Assembly: GCA_964422925.1 (NCBI GenBank)
Contig: CAYRDC010000005.1
Coordinates: 1-64,000, forward strand
Reading direction: 5' to 3'
DNA: 64,000 nt
Source: CAYRDC01 sp964422925
GTDB taxonomy: Bacteria > Bacteroidota > Bacteroidia > Chitinophagales > S012-47
Positions 1-9,100 of this stretch are shown piece by piece. Positions within the stretch are counted from its first letter, which is position 1. Each line of letters opens with the position of its first letter. The position numbers and the translations under genes are program-made. The notes beneath the pieces were generated by a model. That model was not told the origin of the DNA. It ran no database searches and saw nothing but the letters and a program-made list of their open reading frames with translations.

Positions 1-103
1 GCAAATGAAGAGTCGATAATTGTAGTAGGTGATTTTTCCTTGACATTTGTACAAGAAACAAGAAATATTTGGATGCCGGTCAATACCAATATTAATGTTC
101 TGA

Positions 104-1264
104 TCATTTGAAAAAACTGATTTTTACTGGTGTAAATTTTCCATAAACAGATTGTCTTTCTAATATACTTTCAGGATAATAATTCCAATTAAAATTGCTG
201 GTTTGTTGTGTGGCGATGGTTCCATATACTACAATGTATCCATTGGTTACTATTAATGCGGGCCTTCCGCCCATAGTATTTGACATGTACGGATGGGGTA
301 ATTTTCCTGTATAGTCATCAGGTCCATAATTTGTGGTTGATGGTTTTAATGGATTATCATCTGGATGAGCATCGACAAGGTGTGAGTGTACATATCCAAA
401 CACTCTTTTTTGTTCTAATTTATTCAAAGGAATGGCTCCCATACCACCTTGCAACAAAACATTATCAATACTCCTAATACTCCCATTGGCCTCTATTGCA
501 GATGTCTTGTCAATTAATTGAAGTTACCTGCTGTCTCCAATGATTAAAATGCCAATGCGTTCCAAGTTTTCTTCACTTGATGCAGTATAAAATTGTTGAA
601 GTTGAACTATTGTTGCATTATCTATATATGCCATAGATTTGGATCTTGCAATATTTGAAAAATTATTCAAATAATTATAATTTGGATAAAGGTCATTTAA
701 TTGATCCATCTGCTTATTAAATTGCTTGTTTGCTTCTTTATAAGATTTTCTGGAAATAAAATGGATTTGATTTTCTAGATCATCATTAATTGTTCCTAAA
801 TACCTTCCTCTCTTATCAAAAAATATGGTTGTATCACCTAATATATCAATGAATAAAATGGGGTTATTTGCGAACGTTACATATTGGCTTATGCAGATAT
901 TTGGCTTTGGATCCACATTCCACCTCCTGCCCAATCTCGAATCATACTGCCAGAACCTGGCCGTATAGGAGTTTCCATTTCCATATAACTCATCGTCCTT
1001 TTCCTGCCACTGGAACCCATACCTGTACCCATTGCCATAAGCACTCCTCCCCGCCATCTGCATGCCGAAGGGATAATAATCCCAAACCCCTGCCACGCGG
1101 GGCAGGTAATAGTCAATGGTGTCGTTGGCATCGGTGTCCCGCGGTATTTTCTGGTCGGTGATTGTAACCAGCACATTCCCCAGGTGGTTGGTCAGTTCAT
1201 AATATTTGTGGCCCGGGATGAGGCCGGAGCGGGAGGGAGGGGAAGCTGTTGCCAATGCGGACAT
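104..1264 (-). pseudogene. Orphan Rhs core with JAB/DUF4329-like C-terminal tip, interrupted by an in-frame stop
   Basis: This is a displaced Rhs C-terminus, not a full Rhs gene. From an ATG at 1264 the first ~135 codons match the core end of the large Rhs protein at 3137-10882 (GHKYYELTNHLGNVLV, then a YPFGMQM block and a degenerate DP...NNP core end). The tip then diverges. An in-frame TAA at 526-524 interrupts it after about 246 codons, yet the same frame stays open to 104 and continues sensibly: an IGILIIG strand lies before the stop and a GYVHSH...PS...D metal-site-like motif after it, as in JAB/MPN or DUF4329 domains found at Rhs tips. A single base change would restore one 386-codon frame. 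The stop may be a real nonsense mutation or a sequencing error. No YD repeats and no export signal precede the core, so it can act only as a recombination cassette or as a relic. Confidence 0.75.
1055..1214. repeat. 160-bp Rhs core repeat, copy 1 (partner 4109-4268)
   Basis: This block encodes the Rhs core from the GHKYYELTNHL segment to the PFGMQM segment inside the orphan cassette. Aligned by eye it is gap-free against 4109-4268, with 8 differences in 160 positions. Similarity falls off at both ends. Such conserved core DNA followed by unlike tips is the expected substrate for tip exchange by homologous recombination. Confidence 0.9.
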
Positions 1265-1294
1265 GATAACGAATATAAGAAAAACGCATTACAG

Positions 1295-1397
1295 ATGCCG
1301 GATCAAGTCCGGCATGACGCCTGGGAAGTGGTTGTGAGCGCGCGAGCGCGCTCACCCCCTAACCTTAACCTCGTCATTCCGGCCAATGAGCCGGAAT
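1295..1397. repeat. Cluster of three perfect inverted repeats between Rhs remnants
   Basis: Three perfect palindromes stand within 103 bp. ATGCCGGA 1295-1302 pairs with TCCGGCAT 1308-1315 (5-nt loop). TGAGCGCGC 1335-1343 pairs with GCGCGCTCA 1346-1354 (2-nt centre). ATTCCGGC 1376-1383 pairs with GCCGGAAT 1390-1397 (6-nt loop). The stretch is G+C-rich in an otherwise A+T-rich intergenic region. It resembles dispersed REP/MITE-like palindromic units rather than one terminator, because no T-run follows any stem on either strand. Confidence 0.7.
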
Positions 1398-1478
1398 CTG
1401 GCCTGAATTCGTACAAATGCCTGCCACTGTTTGTTACCAATGACATTATGATAGTGGTTGCAGACAAATAGGATGGCC

Positions 1479-1763
1479 TTATTTGTTTTTATTACGCTCT
1501 TCGTAATAGAAAACAATACAAGCCATAATAGCTGCAGATAATGAAATAAAAGAAATTTCGGGAAGTGTATAATATATTTCTTCCCAACTTAATGCTTTGG
1601 CATTTGTATAGCCCCTTATCCCCAATTTATAGCCCCAAAAGACTATAACAAAAATTCCAAAATAATACAGCATGAACCGGGTGAAAAATATCTTTAGTTT
1701 ATTTGCATGTGATTTTTTAAAATTTCGGGGCCCTTTTGTTTCACGTATATTCTTTCGATTCAT
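1479..1763 (-). CDS. Small two-helix membrane protein, candidate immunity protein
   Basis: 94 residues from an ATG at 1763 with a purine-rich AAAGAAG just upstream. A basic N-terminus (about residues 1-26) is followed by two hydrophobic segments, roughly residues 30-47 and 68-87, and a charged tail (EERNKNK). No family is recognised. Its start overlaps the end of the frameshifted toxin-like fragment at 1741-2173 by 23 bp. That is the toxin-then-immunity order normal for polymorphic toxins, so a membrane-located immunity role is inferred from position only. It remains intact while its presumed toxin is broken, as is common for orphan immunity genes. Confidence 0.6.
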   Translation of the reverse strand: MNRKNIRETKGPRNFKKSHANKLKIFFTRFMLYYFGIFVIVFWGYKLGIRGYTNAKALSWEEIYYTLPEISFISLSAAIMACIVFYYEERNKNK

Positions 1764-2173
1764 CTTCTTTATTGATTGGTTCTATAAATAAGGGTTTTAT
1801 CACTTTATTAGTTCTCGTATTATCTGCCGGTGCTAGTTCCTGCTTACTATTCTTAATGGTTTTGTAGGGATGAGTGTTTATGTCATTAAAATTATTTATT
1901 AATTCACGCGTTTCATCAATGAAAAACTGATAATTAGAATGAAGTAATCCAATTCCTTTGAAAACTTCGTATGTTAATCGACCTGAATAAGGAAATCCAC
2001 AAGCCAGGTCTCATCCAAATTAGGAGCCCATCCCATTCCAGAACCAGCAACCATCTCTGTGAACTTAAATGGATTTGATATAGCTAAGCTTATGCCCCTG
2101 TCAGCAATTGCCTGAGTCTGCACTAATCCTCTTAGCAGATATGGAGCCACAGCAGGAGCCCAGCATAATAAAT
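1741..2173 (-). pseudogene. Frameshifted Rhs toxin-tail fragment
   Basis: Two overlapping frames read as one broken protein. The first frame runs from about 2173 through a stretch containing RGLVQTQAIADRG and GSGMGWAPNLDETW and meets a stop at 1976-1974. A one-base shift near 1998-2003 opens the second frame, starting GFPYSGRLTYEVF, which runs to a TGA at 1743-1741. Neither half has a plausible start, and no known toxin family was recognised. The end overlaps the start of the small membrane protein at 1763. The context between Rhs tips indicates the remnant of a displaced toxin domain. It is too short on either frame to be a complete protein. Confidence 0.55.
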
Positions 2174-2174
2174 A

Positions 2175-2579
2175 CTATTTCCAGCTTATAGAGACATACA
2201 TAATCGTACTATTTTTAAATTTTAGAACATACACTTCATTATAAGCATCACCCCTAAAATAAATATCATACCTGTTAGATTGTTCATAATAATACCCATT
2301 ACAAAATGCTTTTTTATACCGATTAGCAAACCATCCAAAATCTGTTTTGGTTAAATTATATCTTAAAAAGCTTGCTCCTCTAATTTCATTACCTGTTGAG
2401 GTGTTAAAATTCGTCAAAGAAAAGAGCTTTATAGCTTTATCGATACTAATATCAAATTGATTTATAAAAGTAAGCATGTTATTATCTCCTTCTTCAGCAA
2501 TATATATTGGCTCTCCTGTCATTTCATCAACTTCAGGTTTCCAATCTTGTGCGGACAAGCCGTAGAAATTATTTGCTAT
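2175..2579 (-). pseudogene. Orphan Rhs tip fragment with LysM-like segment
   Basis: The open frame follows a stop near 2580 and begins IANNFYGLSAQDWKPEVD with no ATG; the first usable start is a TTG at 2558 (127 residues). The early part (YIAEEGDNNMLTFINQFDIS) fits the pattern of a LysM-like repeat (Y-x-A-x-x-GDN...), a segment often seen just after the Rhs core. The remainder has no recognised fold. There is no Rhs core upstream, since the TIMP-like gene intervenes. It is therefore read as a displaced tip whose core was lost. The TAG at 2177-2175 is followed in the same frame by the first part of the fragment ending at 1741, so the two may once have been one reading frame. Confidence 0.5.
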
Positions 2580-2655
2580 TTATGACAATACACTAAGACC
2601 AAGTTGGGGGCTTAATGCTTAGACTACAACTGGCGGAGGTAAAAAAGACCTATTC

Positions 2656-3135
2656 TTAATCCCTTATTTTAATACCCTTTTTAAATTTTTCAATCTTGGC
2701 TATCTCGTCCTCTTCATACTTTTTTGTACGCTTACAAATATCTGTATATACGAACCTTGCCACCCTCTCCCCATCGGTATAGTACTCATTTCTCCAATCG
2801 CCATATACTATATAATCACTTCCTATTTCAAATATAAATCCGCAATCACCACCTCCAATACCAGTGACAATATTTACTGTTTGGGATTTTATTTTCCCCT
2901 TATAAATCATACTTATTTTGGCAGTATATTTATTCTGGTGTATGTATAAAATTGTATCTGAACCTAAAGTATAGGGAATCTTAAGTTCTTTCTTATCAAC
3001 TATCTTAGCGACAAAAACAATATCCGAATTTTTGATTTCTTTTTTTACTCCGCTGGTTCCAATACAGGTGCATGCATGCAATTCTTGCCATAAACCAGTA
3101 AAAAGAAAAAAGATTACGATTATTCTCCTATACAT
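2656..3135 (-). CDS. TIMP-like (NTR-fold) exported metalloprotease inhibitor, proposed Rhs immunity protein
   Basis: 159 residues from the ATG at 3135, which follows the Rhs stop codon with a single base between (TAG-A-ATG). Residues 1-21 form a signal peptide, so the mature protein would start CTC (Cys22, Cys24). In animal TIMPs the mature N-terminus is also Cys-x-Cys, and the first Cys chelates the protease zinc. Further TIMP-like traits are an NSDIVFVAKI strand shortly after, a YTAKISMIYKGK strand, GGGDCG with Cys98, and TDIC with Cys134, so two disulfides are possible. A lipobox reading (LHAC) is weaker because His sits at -2. Many Bacteroidota carry TIMP-like proteins of unknown role. 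Here its neighbour ends in a zinc metalloprotease domain, so a cognate inhibitor/immunity role is inferred. The gene is visibly A+T-rich, like the tip it follows. Confidence 0.85.
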   Translation of the reverse strand: MYRRIIVIFFLFTGLWQELHACTCIGTSGVKKEIKNSDIVFVAKIVDKKELKIPYTLGSDTILYIHQNKYTAKISMIYKGKIKSQTVNIVTGIGGGDCGFIFEIGSDYIVYGDWRNEYYTDGERVARFVYTDICKRTKKYEEDEIAKIEKFKKGIKIRD

Positions 3136-3136
3136 T

Positions 3137-6100
3137 CTACTTGCTTTTAACTCCAAGAGGGTTTGAACCATCGCTATGCCCTGTATTTTCTAATAATTCA
3201 ACATTGGCATCAGTATTCTTCGTTTTACCGCTAAGAGCGTTTTTTGCAAAGTTTAAGATAGTCTTCACATCATCATCACTTATCGGATTTAAGTTGAGCC
3301 CTTTGTATTCCATTATTCCACCGTCACCAGGATAATACGGATCCGTTATCCCATCTCTATCACTATCTAAGTCATCGAGTCCGAAAAAGTGACCAAATTC
3401 ATGAGTAACAAGATCTTCGTATGCTCCCATATCTCCAAGTTCTGTATGGGTATTCATATCGGCATGCTCACCATTTGCAGTTTGACCGCCATCAAATCTT
3501 TCACCACTCACAATATTAGAATGCAGCAATCCGTAATTGCCAGAATATGAATTTCCAATGGGATCGTCTTCTGCTGCCTGGAGTGTTGCACCTTTGACAT
3601 ACAGGTTTTTATATTTTGCGTAAAGGCGCTTTTTGAGTTTGTTGTTTTTCCTATAAAAGTTTACTGTACGAAATGATTTAACTACTTCTAATTCAGTAAC
3701 GCTAACAGGCTTATAAACCTTAATTTGAAAAGTCACAGTATATCCGTCTATTGTTGCACTTTTTGCATTCCAATTACCCGCTGATTTTAAAGCCTGTTCA
3801 TATGCTTTTTTACTTGTTGTGTAGACATTTGCTACAATTATAATGGTTTTATCTTTGTGATTAACCTTAACCCCAAAATCCTGACCATCAAAATCAACAA
3901 ACCTTATTGGATTGTTTCCTGTAAAGTGATAAGGAGATAAATCTGGATATTTTTTCATTAATGGATCCAAGCATAAAAACCTCCCAAGCCTGGGGTTGTA
4001 CATTCTGAACCCGTAATCATACTGGTTGCCGGTGCCGGAAACTTCATCATCCGTTTCTTTCCCGTTAAACCCATACCTGTAAGCCCCGGAAGATATTGTC
4101 CTTCCGGGCATCTGCATGCCGAAGGGATAATAATCCCAAACGCCTGCCACGCGGGGGAGGTAATAGTCAATGGTGTCGTTGGTATCGGTGTCCTGCGGTA
4201 TTTTCTGGTCGGTGATCGTAACCAGCACATTCCCCAGGTGGTTGGTGAGTTCATAATACTTATGGCCCAGCACCCGGTCAGTGCGGAAGGTATCGGTGGA
4301 GGTGAGGGGGCTCACCCAAACCGGTTCGTTGTGTGTGCCGAGGCGGGAGGAGCCGTAGAGGTATTGTTCCAGCAGTTGTTGTTTTTGTGTGCCGCTGTCA
4401 TCTGCAACGGTATAGGTGGCCATGACGTTTCCCTGTGCATCCCGGACGTAATAGGTATAGCTGTCGGGCGCGCCATTATTGGGAATTACGTGTTTCATCA
4501 CGCGGTTTCCGGAGGCATCGTAGGCAAATTCCAGGTCGGGTTTAGTGCTGCCCGTGGTACGTGTGATGCGTTTTATTTTGCCGTAGGCTGTCCACAGGAT
4601 GGTGTCTATTTCTTCGGCCTGGTCTTTGGCCAGATTGCCGCTTGGGTCGTAGGCATAGTTTTGCGCGGTCTGGTCGTCTAAGTCGTTGGCATAGGTGGCG
4701 GCCGCTACTGCGTCATCCACATATTCCAGTTGGTTGGTCCCGGAATAATAATGGTAAGTTAAGGCATCCATATCCGGGTTGGCGCTTTGGTCGCCTTTTC
4801 TTTGCAAGGTAAGCAAATTTCCGTTGGCGTCATAGCTGTAATCGGTGCCATAGAGATTTAAAGCGGTTCCGCTGGGGTTCCAGGCATTGTTGGTAATGCC
4901 CTGATGGGCTTCGGCATGGACCAGTCGGTTGAGCTGGTCGTATCGGTAAGCCATGCCCTGGGGGGGCAGGTAAACGTTTCCGGTGTCGGACAGTGAAGTT
5001 ACCATGCGGGCAATGTTGCCGTTGTATAAGTCGGGAACGGCATTGCCAAAGGCGGTATTATTCATAGATGCCAGGAAATAGGTATTTGGATTGTTGACAT
5101 CCTTTTGATTTATGGGATGATAATCGTCTGCAAAATAGCTGAGTGAATACCCGAAGGCATCTATGGCGATATGTCTGTGTCGCCCGGGTTGACCGTGGAT
5201 ATATTCGTCACCGGGAGAGCCGTCATGACCCATGTCCATGTCGGGGTTGAGCACATTGCTGTTTACGCCTTTGATCCATCCCTGAATGGTATAGGCATAG
5301 TCAATGCCCTGGACCCGGTGTTCGCCCAGTTCCATTCGTGCCAGTGGACCGTGCAGGTAATACTGGTAATTGGCATCATGATCCCAGATAATGCCGTCAG
5401 CGCTGGTATAAACATCCGTAATCCGGTTATCGGCATCGTAGGAGTACCGGTGATAAAACTGATCGGTATAGCCCTGCTGGTATTTTACTTCGTTGACATT
5501 GCCACTGACGAGGTCATATTCATATTCAATGGTTTTTTTGTCGGCATCACCGGGCAGTGAAGCCAGGTTGGTATTTTCCTGCACCAGTTTTTTTACATTT
5601 CCGTGGGCGTCATAGCTGAAATGAGTGGCGTAGTCGTAGGATTGCTGGTTGGCGGAAGAATAATAAGCGGTAGCGGCCACGCGGTTACGCAGGTTTTGTT
5701 GTCCTAGGGCAATACCGGCAATCGGCATGTCATAAAAGGTTTTGATGATTTCATGCGGGTTGCTGCCAAAACTCAGTGGGAAGGTCGGGTCATTGATTTG
5801 GGCCGGAGTGGGATCTGCCTGTGCATTGATTTCACCCACTTCGGTGATCCGTCCGAAGGCATCATAGACTGTATAGCTATAGGTTTGATAGGTAGTTGGC
5901 GGGAGTCCCTGCATTAGGGCCTGTCTGGCATTTTGCGATAAGACCGGTCGTCCCATATTGTCATACCAGAAACGTGTGGTACCGCCATCCGGGTTATTTT
6001 GTATTCGGATTTGATTAAAGCTGGTGTATTGATAGGAGGAATACAGTGTATGATTGGGACGTATGGGTTTAACGGGATTAAGGCCTTTGGAGACCGAATC

Positions 6101-9100
6101 CCGGTAAGCGGCAGCGTCAGTCAATTGAGAGGAATTCAGTGGATGCACGCCTTGCGGTGGTACGGTTTTTACGAGATTTCCTGCCCGATCATAATAATAG
6201 AGTGTGTAGTAATATTCATTTTCTGGGTATGTAAGATTTAAAATTTCGCTGTTGTTGGCAAGGCAGAAGCCGGTATAAGCGGCTTTGAACGCGGCTATAT
6301 TGGAATCGATATAGGAACGGTACCGTACGCGGGCATTTTGCATAGCCATGTTAATAAGATGCCTGCGGCAATCGTTAGTATCTATTTGGGCGGCATAAAA
6401 TATCGGTTCATCGCAAAGGGTAGGTGGAGAGGTGCTGCATCGGGCCATGGGGTAGGATGTGGTCATACCGTGAAACACATAATTTGGGAACTGAAAGATA
6501 AATTGGTAGTTATCGCATTGTGAATCGGTGGTATCGGCAATGAGCGAATTGTCTTTGTTGTAGTTGTTTTGATACCAGGCGCAAACGTTTTTGGAAGGGG
6601 AGCCTGGCAGGGAGCTGTTGTTTTGGTCGTACGTAAATTCAATTACTGCGGAGTCCTGTGTACAGGTATTAAAGATTTTCCATTGTATAAAAGGGAAGAA
6701 AACGGTATCGTTTTGTGAGTAGACCGGAAGAGGGGTCCAGGTTTGGAAGAGCATCCAGCAACCGGGATCGGCCGAGAAGTTCCAGTTCAGCGAAGAAGTC
6801 AGGAATTCGGGCAGATACCCAATGGGTATGGTATCGTTGCAGAACAGGTTGTAATTGGCCAGGGTTGCCCAGAGGTTTTGAATATCCAGTGCTTCTGGTG
6901 TCAGCGGCTGCGTGTAATATCTGCCCTGGTTTTGATAATAATCATCGCATTGTTGTTTGAACAGTGAATAATCGGCAGCCGTGAGGTTAAAGTCCAGTTT
7001 TCGGTTCATAAAGCCGGTAAACAGGCGCGGGTTATTGGTTAAGGAGGCATTGGGATACAGTGCCTGAAACTCGGCCATATAATCCGAGAAGTTGGTACAG
7101 GAGATACATTCGGGACAGGTAATGTCAAAAGGTATCCAGATGTTTAATGAATCCAGGTAAGCCGTGGCAATGGGTGTCCACAGGCCTGAACCCATCGCCA
7201 GCGCATCGCTGCAAATGCATAATTTACCATCCAGCAGGGGTACGGAGACTCCGTTTACCGATTCAAAATAAGATGAGAACGTAGTTCCGGGGGGAAGGGA
7301 CGGATCGTTATTATAATCATTCCAGGTGTTGAGAATTAAATTGCAGGCACAGGTATCCATGGATGAGAATCCCGTATCGGCATTGCCGAGGTAATGATGT
7401 CCGTAGGGCATGGGCTGAGTAAGCAAGTCGGCAGAACAATCTGGCATTGAATCTATGCCGAGCATGGTATTGATTACCTGTTCAAAACTGGAATACCCGT
7501 TTGCCGTGGTTTTTCCGGGAGGGGTGGTGCTGGACCCCATTGGGTTATTAAAATCACAACCTGTGACGCAGACGTTGATCAGTTCCTGGCGTATGGCATC
7601 ATAAGTGGGCTGGCCGGGGTTCCAGGTTTCATTACCCGGTAGATACAGGTAACAACTGTCCAGTACCGACATCCAGTAGTCGGCATAACCGGCACAGGTG
7701 GAATCACAATGCCTGGCTAATCGGTTATTGACCGTATCCACCCCCGGACCTGTCCCTGAGTCATATAAGATAGGATTACCTTCCTGCCATACATCCAGGT
7801 CGAGTATTTCACTGACAGAGGGGAAGCGTTTGACCTTATCGGCAAAAGGAGAAGGGGCGCATTGAGGATTGCCAATGCAATTGTTAGTGCAGTTGTTGGC
7901 AAGGGCGGAATCATTACGGGCTATTTCCTGGAATTTGAGTTTCAGGGAAAGATACAAAGACCGGAAGGTCATCCACACCTTATCGTTTACGCAGGAGTCC
8001 TGCCCGAAAGGATGGGAGGAAATACATTGGTTAATGCTTTTTTGTGCAGAACCATTACATGACACTGTCCAGACGGCCACATCCCAGATAGAACTGCCTA
8101 AACTATCATAATAGATTTGCATGGTATCCCGCATGGCAGGATACTGTGCTGCTCCGTTTCCACCGGGCTGAAAATAAGGATCCGGTACATTGACATAGGG
8201 TAAGGAGTTGACTATGGCGGGGGCACCCTGGCTTTGGTTCATGTTTAGGGGGTTGAGCAGGCCCATGTCATAGGCATCCTTAAACCGGTTGGTTTTCATC
8301 ATCAGGCGGTCATATTCATTGCTGGCCGCATTGTTGTCGCACCAGGTAAAATAACACATTTCAGGGTGATAGGTTACCAATGACTGCGCCCAGGAAGGTT
8401 TCCAGTAATGGATAAATTCGGTAAGAGTAAACAAATCCTGTGGTAATATTTTTTTCCCTCCGGGGGTCAGTACCGAATCAGGTTGTCCGTTTTCATCCAG
8501 ATAAGGAGAGGCCGGGTGGCGCCAGTTGTTGTCCGTTCCCAGTCCGTTGGCCGTGTTAAATACGGATAAAGGATAGCCTGAAGCGTCAAAACTGTCTTTG
8601 CCGGCATCAAAATCAAACAAGCCGTATTGTCCCCCCGGGCTTACATCGGTAAGCATGACCTTATAAGCCGCTTCGCAGGGAGTGAGTGTATCGCATTGAC
8701 CGTTGCTGCAATCATCAATATAGCATCCACTAAAATCCATGCTGTCCAGTTCTTCCCTGAAAAAATCCATATAGGTTTTTAAACAGGTATTGCTGTCTAT
8801 CCAGGCTTTGGCATAATTCTGTAAAGCGGTCCGGCTTAAAGTCAGCCGTTTGACCAGGTTATACTGTCCGGCCGGTAACTGGCTGATCAACAAAGAATCA
8901 GCGTTAATGCTGAACAATGGGATGGGATCATTGCATTGCCCGTCTGGTTGTCCGATGGTCCGGGTTACCGCGCCATAGGGTAACATTTCATTTCCACATT
9001 CATCCATAACGCTGATACTGAGTTCATAGATACAATCCATGCAATACCCGGCAGCCAGGCACAAATCCTGAAATTTTTCAGGGGTCATACTGTACTGAAA

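Noticed and set aside
1335..1354. GAGCGCGCGAGCGCGCTC palindrome as a stand-alone terminator
   Set aside because: No T-run follows on either strand, and two further palindromes lie next to it, so a repeat element fits better.
2656..3135. Classification of the TIMP-like protein as a lipoprotein
   Set aside because: The potential lipobox LHAC has His at -2, which is rare; ordinary signal-peptidase cleavage before Cys22 explains the sequence and matches the TIMP N-terminus. It is kept only as an alternative.
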